From contig JAIRLS010000081.1 of assembly GCA_031259205.1 (NCBI GenBank), positions 1-9,306 of the forward strand: a stretch of 9,306 nucleotides of DNA, read 5' to 3'. Both the position numbers and the translations under genes were made by a program. Under the pieces are notes generated by a model. The model was not told the DNA's origin and did not search any database. It saw nothing but the letters and a program-made list of their open reading frames with translations. Positions 1-6,638 of this stretch are shown piece after piece. Source of the stretch: Bacteroidales bacterium. GTDB lineage: Bacteria > Bacteroidota > Bacteroidia > Bacteroidales > UBA4181. The first letter of the stretch is position 1. Every line of letters begins with the position of its first letter.

Positions 1-1
1 C

Positions 2-115
2 AAGGGCGTAACCTCTCTGAATACGGAAACGGGAAAAATAACGGACATGAACGAAGTGAAACTGAGCATCAGACGACACTTTGAAGAAATATTCGGAATC
101 CGCTTTATATCGTGA
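2..115 (+). CDS. C-terminal end of an unidentified protein (5' truncated)
   Basis: An open frame enters from the left edge and ends at TGA 113-115, leaving 37 residues. The tail is mixed charged and hydrophobic (ending IFGIRFIS) and its codon use resembles that of the following genes, which fits a real C-terminus. I do not recognise the family: no motif is visible in so short a piece. It lies on the same strand as the polyprenyl synthase, 202 bp upstream. A promoter-like element lies between them, so the two need not share a transcript. Confidence 0.6.
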   Translation, partial: KGVTSLNTETGKITDMNEVKLSIRRHFEEIFGIRFIS

Positions 116-257
116 ATCAGAAGTCTCCCCTCTTCTCAGAATCGTAAAAAATGTCGCCGGCTACGGTATATTCTAAAAATAAATCGTTTAGCATCTTTTT
201 GGGCAACAAGAAAAACAAATTCGACATAAAAATTAAGTAAAACTGAGGAAAAATAGT

Positions 258-265
258 TAACTTTG
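258..265 (+). promoter_or_regulatory. Bacteroidota -7 promoter element (TAACTTTG) for the polyprenyl synthase
   Basis: TAACTTTG matches TAnnTTTG, the -7 element read by the Bacteroidota primary sigma factor. It lies 52 bp before the ATG at 318, placing transcription start near 272. There is no good TTTG at the expected upstream spacing; only TTAAG at 233-237 is nearby, so this is a one-element match. Confidence 0.45.
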
Positions 266-287
266 AGCCGCCTAAAATGTATTTTTA

Positions 288-302
288 ACCGTTCGGAACG
301 GT
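288..302. promoter_or_regulatory. Perfect 7-bp palindrome in the leader of the polyprenyl synthase
   Basis: ACCGTTC-G-GAACGGT is a perfect inverted repeat with a one-base centre. It sits between the presumed transcription start and the ATG at 318, ending 15 bp before the start codon. It could be an operator or, in RNA, a small hairpin near the ribosome entry region. Which protein binds it, if any, cannot be read from the sequence. Confidence 0.4.
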
Positions 303-317
303 AACGAATAGAATGAT

Positions 318-1295
318 ATGTCATCAACGATAAAACAAATCAGTCGGCCGGTGAGTGATGAACTGAAAATGTTCAATCAACGTTTTCGATGTATGTTGAA
401 AAGCGACGTCTTTTTACTCAATCTGATCACCTGTTATATCCTGAAAACGAAGGGGAAGCAATTACGTCCCACATTGGTGATGCTGTCGGCAAAGATGTTT
501 GGAGAAATAGGGGAAAAGACCTATGCGGCAGCCGCTTTGATAGAATTGCTGCATACTACCTCGCTGGTACACGATGATGTGGTGGACGAGGCCAACGAAC
601 GCCGCGGTTTTTTCCCCGTCCATACCCTGTGGAACTCCAAGACCGCCGTCCTGTTCGGCGATTACCTGCTGGCGCAAGGGCTGATTCTTTCGGTAGACAA
701 TCGTGCGTTCGATTTGCTTCACATCGTTTCGGTTGCCGTGAAGGAAATGTGCGAAGGCGAATTGCTGCAACTGGAACATTCTCGCAAACAAAACATTACC
801 CGCGACGAATATTTTAAAATCATCCGTAAAAAGACCGCCGCATTGATAGCCGCATGTGTAGAGGCGGGAGCGCAATCGTCCGGCGCCACACTTGAGCAGA
901 TCGCCCAAATGAGGCAATTCGGGCTTTATTTGGGAATGATTTTTCAGATAAAAGACGATTTGCTGGACTATCAACCGGCAGGCATCACAGGAAAAGCCGC
1001 CGGCAACGACCTTAAAGAAAAAAAATATACGCTTCCGCTGATTTACGTCCTTGAACAGTCATCGCCCGACGAACGGAAACGGATTGTCAGAACAGTCAAC
1101 AGCGAGGCGCCCTTTGCGGAAAAACTGCAAATGATCACCCGTCTGATTGCCGAATACAAAGGCATAGACCATTGTTACGCCGTAATGGACGAACTGGGGA
1201 AAAAAGCAACAGCCATGCTGGATACGCTTCCCCAAAACGAAGCCTCCGCCATGCTGGTAAAGGCGGTTGGTTATGTCACCAAAAGAGAAAAATAA
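318..1295 (+). CDS. trans-Polyprenyl diphosphate synthase (IspB/IspA-type, probably long chain)
   Basis: This 325-residue enzyme should extend an allylic diphosphate with isopentenyl diphosphate in the cytoplasm. In Bacteroidota the product usually becomes the menaquinone side chain. Visible motifs are the IPP-binding GKQLRP (46-51), the first Asp-rich motif DDVVD (86-90) followed by ERRG (94-97), GDYLLAQ (114-120), the second Asp-rich motif DDLLD (213-217), and GNDLKEKKYTLPL (229-241). Both magnesium-binding motifs are intact and length is normal for the family. The residues four and five places before DDVVD are small (Thr81, Ser82), which in this family goes with long products rather than farnesyl; that chain-length reading is inference. 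ATG 318 gives a normal N-terminus. The DeoR-type gene starts 44 bp after the stop with no clear promoter between, suggesting co-transcription. An ispB-like function is likely, but the exact product length is not certain. Confidence 0.93.
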   Translation: MSSTIKQISRPVSDELKMFNQRFRCMLKSDVFLLNLITCYILKTKGKQLRPTLVMLSAKMFGEIGEKTYAAAALIELLHTTSLVHDDVVDEANERRGFFPVHTLWNSKTAVLFGDYLLAQGLILSVDNRAFDLLHIVSVAVKEMCEGELLQLEHSRKQNITRDEYFKIIRKKTAALIAACVEAGAQSSGATLEQIAQMRQFGLYLGMIFQIKDDLLDYQPAGITGKAAGNDLKEKKYTLPLIYVLEQSSPDERKRIVRTVNSEAPFAEKLQMITRLIAEYKGIDHCYAVMDELGKKATAMLDTLPQNEASAMLVKAVGYVTKREK

Positions 1296-1339
1296 CTAAT
1301 ATCACATGATAATTTTAATTTAATAAATGCAAAACAATT

Positions 1340-2104
1340 ATGGGCAATTTGATTCATAGACACAAAGCCATCCTCAACGAATTGGAAAAGGAAGGTTATA
1401 TCAAGATTTCCGACTTGAGCAAACATTTCGATGTTTCGACGGTTACTCTCCGGAAAGACATCAAATATCTGGAAAGCAAGCATCTGCTCTTTCACAGTCA
1501 CGGAGGCGTCAGCCTGTACAGTTCGCTCGCCAATGAACGTCACATTGACGAAAAAGAAAAAGTGAAAGTGGAAGAGAAAATAAAGATTGCCGAGGCTGCC
1601 AACCGGCTGTTAATTCCGGACGACAGGATTATCATTGCTTCCGGAACAACGGTGTTGGCTTTTGCCAATAAAATCAGCACCGACATACCGCTCACGGTCA
1701 TCACTTCCTCGCTGAAAATTTCCATCAACCTGTGTTACAAACACAACATTGAGGTCATCCAATTGGGCGGTTCCATGCGGAAAAGTTCGGCCTCCGTTAT
1801 AGGCCCCGACGCCGAAAATTTCCTGAACAACCTGGCCTGTAGCAAACTGTTTCTCGGCATCGACGGGCTTGACCTCGATTTCGGCCTTACGACAAGCAAC
1901 ATTGCGGAAGCGCACCTTAATCAGGCAATGATGAACGCCGTCCAGAAAGTGATCGTGCTGGCGGATTCGTCCAAATTCGGCAAAAAAGGCTTTGGACGGA
2001 TCTGCGACATCAACCAGATTCACATGATCATTACCGACAAGAATACCCCTGCCAATTTTGTGCAGGCATTTCAGGAAAGAGGAATCGATGTAATACTGGT
2101 TTGA
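1340..2104 (+). CDS. DeoR/GlpR-family transcriptional repressor
   Basis: This 254-residue protein has the standard DeoR layout. An N-terminal winged helix-turn-helix (about 5-58) reads KISDLSKHFDVSTVTLRKDI and ends in the family signature HSHGGV (52-57). A sugar-phosphate-sensing isomerase-like domain follows (about 75-235). That domain shows SGTT (101-104), LGGSMR (142-147), GPDAE (155-159), GIDGLD (173-178) and LADSSKFGKKG (207-217), all hallmark positions for ligand binding in GlpR-like proteins. Such proteins usually repress sugar or polyol catabolism genes and release DNA on binding a phosphorylated intermediate. No sugar gene is in the window, so the target is unknown. The gene follows the polyprenyl synthase by 44 bp and is probably read from the same promoter. 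Autoregulation is possible but not shown. Confidence 0.93.
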   Translation: MGNLIHRHKAILNELEKEGYIKISDLSKHFDVSTVTLRKDIKYLESKHLLFHSHGGVSLYSSLANERHIDEKEKVKVEEKIKIAEAANRLLIPDDRIIIASGTTVLAFANKISTDIPLTVITSSLKISINLCYKHNIEVIQLGGSMRKSSASVIGPDAENFLNNLACSKLFLGIDGLDLDFGLTTSNIAEAHLNQAMMNAVQKVIVLADSSKFGKKGFGRICDINQIHMIITDKNTPANFVQAFQERGIDVILV

Positions 2105-2164
2105 CGACAACGCCAAACCGGAAAAAGTTTAAAATTATCCCTGTAAAGCTAAAAATTGTTTGTA

Positions 2165-2193
2165 CAAAAACATGCTGTTTGGCATGATTTTTG
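2165..2193 (+). terminator. Weak hairpin with A and T flanks after the DeoR gene
   Basis: CATGC (2171-2175) pairs with GCATG (2182-2186) around a 6-nt loop. The stem is extended across one bulged A by AAAAA (2166-2170) and TTTTT (2188-2192). The T-rich side makes it a possible intrinsic terminator 60 bp after the DeoR stop. It is short and AU-rich, so it would be weak; the hairpin at 2251-2285 looks stronger. Confidence 0.35.
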
Positions 2194-2218
2194 TTGGGTG
2201 AAAAATAGTTTTTTTTCA

Positions 2219-2226
2219 TAATTTTG
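2219..2226 (+). promoter_or_regulatory. Promoter-like TAATTTTG element
   Basis: TAATTTTG fits TAnnTTTG, and GTTG at 2193-2196 lies 22 nt upstream, a little further than the usual 19-21. A 13-nt palindrome, TAGTTA-A-TAACTA (2237-2249), overlaps the expected start site. The surroundings are AT-rich, so a chance match is quite possible, and a terminator-like hairpin follows within 25 bp. Confidence 0.3.
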
Positions 2227-2250
2227 TAGTAGTTAGTAGTTAATAACTAG

Positions 2251-2285
2251 AAAGGGCTGTTCGAGAGAACCGCTCTTTTCGTTTT
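2251..2285 (+). terminator. Intrinsic terminator-like hairpin with GAGA tetraloop
   Basis: The arms 2251-2262 (AAAGGGCTGTTC) and 2267-2278 (GAACCGCTCTTT) form a 12-position stem. It has one T/C mismatch and one G-U pair, and is closed by the stable tetraloop GAGA (2263-2266). A T-rich tail follows (TCGTTTT). This is the best plus-strand terminator for the polyprenyl synthase-DeoR transcript, about 150 bp beyond the DeoR stop. If the promoter-like site at 2219 is real, it would instead end a very short RNA. Confidence 0.6.
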
Positions 2286-2429
2286 GTAAACATGGTTACG
2301 GAATATCATACCGGCGGGTACATGATATTGTTCCTGTTTTGTTGTTTTATTTGTTCGACGATGGAAAATATCGATGCAACAATCGGCAACAGCAGTCATA
2401 ATGAATCACTGCGATAAAAAGTACGAAAA

Positions 2430-2590
2430 CAGTTCCATAAAGATATGTCAAAAGCCTGAAATTTTCGTCACTGCAAAGGCGTAGCCCGAAGCAATCCTTT
2501 GATTAACTGATATTCCGGATTGTGTCCTGTTTCGTTCCTCGCAGTTTGCAATGAAGAAAAACCGATTTTTGACACGCCCTCATGCAACAG
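2430..2590. repeat. Imperfect long inverted repeat (foldback element) beside the HIT gene
   Basis: Two arms, 2430-2497 and 2517-2590, are reverse complements with mismatches and small gaps, around a 19-nt centre. Matching blocks in order are TGTCAAAA (2446-2453 with 2567-2574), TGCAAA (2472-2477 with 2545-2550) and CAATCC (2492-2497 with 2517-2522). The outer part matches more loosely: about 16 of 22 positions from the GTT at 2432 through the end of TGTCAAAA. The right arm ends 2 bp before the HIT stop codon, so the HIT transcript would carry the foldback as its 3' end. I see no transposase. It looks like a miniature inverted-repeat or intergenic palindromic element, and it may also terminate transcription. 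Confidence 0.6.
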
Positions 2591-2591
2591 G

Positions 2592-2984
2592 CTAAACAAA
2601 AAAATCCGCTATCTTTCCGGCTATTTCTTTCATTTCGTCGGACGTCAATTTCAGTTTAGGTCGGTTGAAATCAATATCATAAATGTCGTGGACAGGGATA
2701 AGATGGATATGAGCATGAGGCACTTCCAGCCCCACCACAGCCACGCCGATCCGTTTACACGGCACGGCTTTTTCAATGGCAACGGCTACCCGCTTGGAAA
2801 AAAGGATAAGGTCGCTCAACCGTTCATCGTCAAGCGCAAAAAGATAATCCGTTTCCATTTTGGGAACTGCCAGCACGTGCCCTTTGGCGATGGGATTTAT
2901 ATCCAGAAAAGCGTAATTACTACCGTCCTCCGCTACTTTGTAGGAAGGAATTTCGCCGGCTATGATTTTAGAGAAGATAGTCAT
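2592..2984 (-). CDS. HIT-family (histidine triad) nucleotide-binding protein
   Basis: This 130-residue cytoplasmic protein belongs to the HINT/Fhit-type nucleotide hydrolase and transferase superfamily, which cleaves nucleoside phosphoramidates or dinucleoside polyphosphates. The N-terminus MTIFSKIIAGEIPSYKV is characteristic. AFLDINPIAKGHVLAVPK (25-42) is the typical strand-loop region. The triad VPHAHIHLIP carries His90, His92 and His94, with His92 or His94 as the expected nucleophile region. The start at 2984 gives the normal family N-terminus; the frame stays open upstream into greA, but that extension has no family resemblance. The gene follows greA by 25 bp on the same strand, a pairing seen in other Bacteroidales, and very likely shares its transcript. 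The physiological substrate is not predictable. The foldback repeat begins right after the stop. Confidence 0.94.
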   Translation of the reverse strand: MTIFSKIIAGEIPSYKVAEDGSNYAFLDINPIAKGHVLAVPKMETDYLFALDDERLSDLILFSKRVAVAIEKAVPCKRIGVAVVGLEVPHAHIHLIPVHDIYDIDFNRPKLKLTSDEMKEIAGKIADFFV

Positions 2985-3009
2985 TGTTGATATAATAAAT
3001 ACATTTTCA

Positions 3010-3483
3010 TCAACGCGATATTTCGAGAACATTGAATTGCAATTTTCCCGCAGGAACTTGTATTTCAACGGTATCCCCCACTTTTTTCCCCAACAGGCCT
3101 TTGCCGATGGGCGTAGTGATGGCAATCTTTCCTTCTTTCAGATTGGCCTCCGACTCCGACACCAGCAGATATTCAACGATGGAGTTGGTTTTCAGGTTTT
3201 TCAACTTCACCCTGTTAAGTATTTGAATGCTCGACGTATTCACTCGCGACTCATCCAATATGCGGCTGTTGCGGATGGTCTCCTCCAATTTATGGATACG
3301 CGCTTCAAGCATACCCTGCGCATCCTTGGCGGCGTCGTATTCGGCATTTTCCGACAAATCCCCTTTGTCGCGGGCTTCTGCTATTTGCTTCGATATGGCA
3401 GGACGTTCGACATTTATCATGCGTTCCAACTCTTTTTTCATCTTGGCAAGCCCTTCTTCCGTTACATAAGATATTCTACCCAT
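3010..3483 (-). CDS. greA: Transcription elongation factor GreA
   Basis: GreA enters the secondary channel of backtracked RNA polymerase and stimulates cleavage of the extruded RNA, restarting elongation. The 157-residue length is normal. The N-terminal coiled coil (about 8-75) carries the tip sequence DKGDLSENAEYDAAK (39-53), including the acidic pair Asp42 and Glu45 that holds the catalytic magnesium. The C-terminal FKBP-like domain (about 80-157) contains ITTPIGKGLLGKKVGDTVEI. The start at 3483 gives MGRISYVTEEGL, the normal family N-terminus. It is the first gene of a two-gene minus-strand operon with the HIT gene. A canonical promoter lies at 3666-3696, implying an unusually long leader of about 175 nt that includes a nested palindrome (3611-3645). 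Confidence 0.96.
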   Translation of the reverse strand: MGRISYVTEEGLAKMKKELERMINVERPAISKQIAEARDKGDLSENAEYDAAKDAQGMLEARIHKLEETIRNSRILDESRVNTSSIQILNRVKLKNLKTNSIVEYLLVSESEANLKEGKIAITTPIGKGLLGKKVGDTVEIQVPAGKLQFNVLEISR

Positions 3484-3610
3484 AGATCCAAACTATTTAT
3501 AAATCACATCATCATAAAAGAACGCCCTCACGAAATTCCTTTCCATGCGACATCAGATTATTTATTGTCATGTGTGTGAAAAAATCTTCATATACACAAA
3601 TAAAACCTTT

Positions 3611-3645
3611 TCATCTTCTATATCATATAGATACGCTAAAGATGA
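3611..3645. promoter_or_regulatory. Nested palindrome in the greA leader
   Basis: An inner perfect palindrome, TCTATAT-C-ATATAGA (3617-3631), is flanked by TCATCT (3611-3616) and AGATGA (3640-3645), which also pair. It lies about 15-45 bp downstream of the presumed greA start of transcription near 3659. It could be an operator or a leader hairpin. The inner repeat has almost no loop, which favours a protein-binding DNA site over an RNA stem. Confidence 0.35.
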
Positions 3646-3665
3646 TAAAGGTAGCAATTTTAGGG

Positions 3666-3696
3666 CAAAGTTAATATAATGTTTTTATTCGCCAAA
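3666..3696 (-). promoter_or_regulatory. Bacteroidota promoter for greA-HIT
   Basis: On the minus strand, TTTG (3696-3693) is followed by 19 nt and then TAACTTTG (3673-3666). This matches both elements and the spacing of the Bacteroidota housekeeping promoter. Transcription should start near 3659, giving greA a leader of about 175 nt. The leader has no convincing ORF. The stretch between this promoter and the one at 3835 (3697-3834) is AT-rich, with no other signal that I recognise. Confidence 0.7.
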
Positions 3697-3834
3697 AATC
3701 TTTTTAATTTTTTTGATAAAAATTTTACTGCCCGTGTAATTGATGTTGATAATGAAGTCTCCTTATCCCTTGTTACGGACAATCAAACCGGCAAAAAAAT
3801 TAGATTCCATGCATAATTATTACAAAAAATTGGC

Positions 3835-3842
3835 TATATTTG
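3835..3842 (+). promoter_or_regulatory. Bacteroidota -7 element (TATATTTG) for the envelope protein-rsmE unit
   Basis: TATATTTG matches TAnnTTTG and lies 18 bp before the ATG at 3861, so the leader would be only about 12 nt, as is common in Bacteroidota. No TTTG is present at the expected distance upstream. It is divergent from the greA promoter about 140 bp away. Confidence 0.5.
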
Positions 3843-3860
3843 CCGTAAATTTTATCAGTA

Positions 3861-6626
3861 ATGGACAAAAAAATATATTATATCATATTGATTGTGTTAT
3901 CTGCTTTCATCTCTACCCTGCCGGCAAATGCCGGTGTTTACATATCGGACACCATCCGGACTGTTCCGAAAACAAGCGATACGCTGGTTTTCCGTTTCGT
4001 CCCCGAACAGCAAATATTCTACCGGTATCGTATCTACCGGTATCGCATCTACAATCATCCCGAAATAGAACGGCTCAAGAAAAGCATTGACCGGTATCGA
4101 GAGGACATCGAAAAGGGAAGGGCCTTTATTAAAGTGGAAGGTACGTGCAGCGACAACAACACGATAGCCAAAATACGCAGCAACCATGTGAAAAGCGAAA
4201 TGATCATTAACAGCGGATTGAACGAATCGCATTTTTATACCGTCAATCATGCACATGTAACAAAAGGAACGACAGACTTCGTGGTGGTAACGGTGCCTGT
4301 ATGGGCGTCGGAGATTCAACTCGAAGAGAAAACACCCGGCGCTTCCGCCTCCCCAACGCCCCCTTCAACTCAAGCCGACGTTACTTCGCAGGACAAACCC
4401 ATACAGCAAGTGACGGGTAAAATCACCGACGAACGCGAACGTCCGCTGGAAAATATCAACGTCTATATGAAAAATCCCCTCAAAGGAACCTTTTCCGACG
4501 GTGAAGGAGGCTTTACATTCGATCTCCCGCAGGATTTTCAGGAGCAGTATCTCTACTTTGCCTCCGACGGAAAGCTGACGGACAGCCTGTGGCTGAAAAA
4601 AACAGACAACCTGTTGCAGGTACGGTTGCGAATCGCCGATAAGTCCCTGCGAAACGTAACGGGCAAAATCATTGATGAAAACGACCAACCACTGGCAGAA
4701 GTCAATGTCTACACGAGAAATCCCATGAGAGGAACCTATTCCAACAGCGAAGGCAGTTTTACCTTTACCTTTCCGCAAAATTTTCAGGAACAGTACCTTT
4801 ATTTCTCCTCTATGGGAACTAAAACAGACAGTGTATGGCTAACAGGAGCGGATACCCTGTTACAAATACGGTTAAAAAAGGACATACAGCCGGAGAGCAT
4901 CACAGCAAGCGCCGACAGCGCCTTCCGGACCGGACGCGATACCATGAACGTCAGACCCAAACTGAATACGAAAGTATTAATGAATAGAGCATACGACCGT
5001 ATTTTGGAAAATTATCCGGATAAACCCGCCCGCTATGACGTCTTTTACAGGGAAACCAACAAAACAACGGACGGAAAGTACGTCGCCGTTGCCGAAGCAA
5101 TGCTGGAAGTATACAAAAACAGCTACAACAAACCGAAAGACAAGGGACAGGTACGAATCGAAAAATCGCGGAAAAGCATCATCCCCCTGTACGACTCCAT
5201 CGTATACATGCACTTCTACGGCGGCGCCTTCGCCTTTATCAACAAAGATCACGTGCTGGTTCGTGCAAAAGTGATAAATCCCGCTCATTACAACGATTTC
5301 AAATTCACTCAGGAAAAAATGACGCGCTTTGACGGACGGGATATATATGTTGTCGATTTCATCGACAAAAAGGAGGATATTCAAGGAAAACTGTACATAG
5401 AAGCAGATAGTTACGCCTACGTGCGGATAGAAATCAACACTGCCCGTACTATACACGACGACGGTTTCGACAGATCCAAAATCGCGGAAACAGTACAGTA
5501 CATTCCCCATAAAGATGGAAAATGGTACCTGAATCAGGTCAGATATACCGATCAAAAGAAAATATACTCCACGGGAATGGTTTTCGACAATTCCATCGAA
5601 CACGTAGCCGTACGTACCGATACGGGAAATTCCGTAAAGCCGATTCCCAAAAAACAGCGCCTGTCATATCTTGATCCGTTTTACATGATGGCGGAAAACT
5701 ACCGTCCGGACTATTGGGAAGGATACAACGTCCTCCAACAGGATAGCGCTTTGAAGAAAACCTTCGAATCTCTCCACAAGTCGGAAGACATCGACCAGGT
5801 GATGACCGGCGGATACGACAAAGCGGAAGTAGACGAATTGCTGGAACAAATCAGGGAAAACAAGGGAAAAAACCTGATAGTGGCCAAACGCGACGAAAAA
5901 ACCAACCGGATAAAAAGACAGTTTGAATGGAAACAATTCCACAAAAAACTGTACGGCGGCGCAGGCATACACTATCAGGGAATTACCACCTCGCAGGGCA
6001 ATTATGCCTTTGACTACCCTGTGTCGGGCAGCACGTTCTCCTTCCAGCAGGACAGAACAACGCAAAAACTTCAGTACGGGCTGGATATCCTGCTGGGAAT
6101 ACACCTGACGGACAAATGGAACATCTTCTGGTCCGGCGCCGGTAATCCGCTGGCCAAAAAACTGAAAATCGCCAACCATCAAATCGGCGCGGAATTTCGC
6201 ATCCCCCTGAAAGAAGGCACTCCCCTGTATCTCGGCTTCTCCGCCGCACTCGGATGGGGACGATACTACGCCGACTTCGGTACAATCAACAACAGTTGGG
6301 GTACATTCACGGCAGAAGGGAAAACCATCGACGCCGCACGGCTAAACATCAGGAGCGGCATCAAACAAATCTCCCTCTCGCCGGGAATCTCCCTGACGGG
6401 AAAAATCAATGACCTCTTCGAGATAGAACTGTACGCCGAATACCGCCAACCGGTGACGCAACAAACAGTAAACCGCATCAGGGAAAAAGACGGCTTTTTC
6501 CTCACGCGGAAACAGGTCACCGTCGGGGCGGACTATATGCGGGTAAGCTCGAACGACGGCTCACAACTGAAAAAATACGTCGATATTGTGCCTCTTCAGG
6601 TAGGCGTACTCCTCAGATTCAGGTAA
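3861..6626 (+). CDS. Large envelope protein: OmpA-like segment, two carboxypeptidase-regulatory-like domains, DUF5686-like region, presumed beta-barrel
   Basis: This 921-residue protein starts with a clear signal peptide (hydrophobic 6-20, likely cut after ANA at 24). Residues 66-147 resemble a shortened OmpA-like module, with GRAFIKVEG, RSNHVKSEMI and a final VVVTVPV strand. A Pro/Ser/Thr-rich linker (159-180) follows. Two tandem carboxypeptidase-regulatory-like domains occupy 184-257 and 266-339 and are about 61 percent identical. Residues 370-600 resemble the DUF5686 type found in Bacteroidota envelope proteins (MNRAYDRILENYPDKPARYD, VFYRETN, KSRKS). From about 690 the sequence alternates polar and hydrophobic residues with many aromatics and ends VGVLLRFR, as in outer-membrane beta-barrels. 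The barrel (about 230 residues) is shorter than I would expect for DUF5686 proteins. Function is unknown: a structural or surface-assembly role is a guess. rsmE begins 12 bp later, probably in the same transcript. Confidence 0.85.
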   Translation: MDKKIYYIILIVLSAFISTLPANAGVYISDTIRTVPKTSDTLVFRFVPEQQIFYRYRIYRYRIYNHPEIERLKKSIDRYREDIEKGRAFIKVEGTCSDNNTIAKIRSNHVKSEMIINSGLNESHFYTVNHAHVTKGTTDFVVVTVPVWASEIQLEEKTPGASASPTPPSTQADVTSQDKPIQQVTGKITDERERPLENINVYMKNPLKGTFSDGEGGFTFDLPQDFQEQYLYFASDGKLTDSLWLKKTDNLLQVRLRIADKSLRNVTGKIIDENDQPLAEVNVYTRNPMRGTYSNSEGSFTFTFPQNFQEQYLYFSSMGTKTDSVWLTGADTLLQIRLKKDIQPESITASADSAFRTGRDTMNVRPKLNTKVLMNRAYDRILENYPDKPARYDVFYRETNKTTDGKYVAVAEAMLEVYKNSYNKPKDKGQVRIEKSRKSIIPLYDSIVYMHFYGGAFAFINKDHVLVRAKVINPAHYNDFKFTQEKMTRFDGRDIYVVDFIDKKEDIQGKLYIEADSYAYVRIEINTARTIHDDGFDRSKIAETVQYIPHKDGKWYLNQVRYTDQKKIYSTGMVFDNSIEHVAVRTDTGNSVKPIPKKQRLSYLDPFYMMAENYRPDYWEGYNVLQQDSALKKTFESLHKSEDIDQVMTGGYDKAEVDELLEQIRENKGKNLIVAKRDEKTNRIKRQFEWKQFHKKLYGGAGIHYQGITTSQGNYAFDYPVSGSTFSFQQDRTTQKLQYGLDILLGIHLTDKWNIFWSGAGNPLAKKLKIANHQIGAEFRIPLKEGTPLYLGFSAALGWGRYYADFGTINNSWGTFTAEGKTIDAARLNIRSGIKQISLSPGISLTGKINDLFEIELYAEYRQPVTQQTVNRIREKDGFFLTRKQVTVGADYMRVSSNDGSQLKKYVDIVPLQVGVLLRFR
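4020..4049 (+). repeat. In-frame 15-bp tandem duplication
   Basis: Two adjacent 15-bp units (4020-4034 and 4035-4049), differing at one base, encode YRYRI twice (residues 54-63) in the envelope protein. The core ccggtatcg occurs once more at 4091-4099, encoding part of DRYRED. The length keeps the frame. It looks like a recent slippage duplication in a basic-aromatic segment just before the OmpA-like module. Confidence 0.75.
4410..4877 (+). repeat. Tandem duplication of a carboxypeptidase-regulatory-like domain
   Basis: Codons 184-257 (4410-4631) and 266-339 (4656-4877) encode two copies of a 74-residue domain with about 45 identical positions. The blocks VTGKI, GGFTF/GSFTF and the invariant FQEQYLYF are shared, at a constant offset of 82 residues. 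The second copy is closer to the DUF5686-like region. The high identity argues for duplication inside this gene rather than two separately acquired domains. Confidence 0.85.
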
Positions 6627-6638
6627 TTGCTCGTCCGC

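Noticed and set aside
2292..2417. A 41-codon plus-strand frame starting with ATG, with a hydrophobic Cys/Phe-rich stretch (ILFLFCCFICS).
   Set aside because: It begins just after a terminator-like hairpin, has no ribosome binding signal and no recognisable family. A short hydrophobic frame of this size is expected by chance in T-rich DNA.
2227..2429. A structured non-coding RNA such as 6S RNA, tmRNA or SRP RNA.
   Set aside because: I looked for the tmRNA ends, the SRP core loop and a 6S-like long paired rod and found none; only the short terminator hairpin is convincing.
2520..2990. A 156-codon plus-strand frame covering the HIT gene.
   Set aside because: It is the antisense shadow of the HIT gene, whose minus-strand product carries the full histidine triad motif.
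6627..6638. TTG start for rsmE directly after the previous stop codon.
   Set aside because: The ATG at 6639 gives the conserved family N-terminus, and the four extra residues would be atypical.
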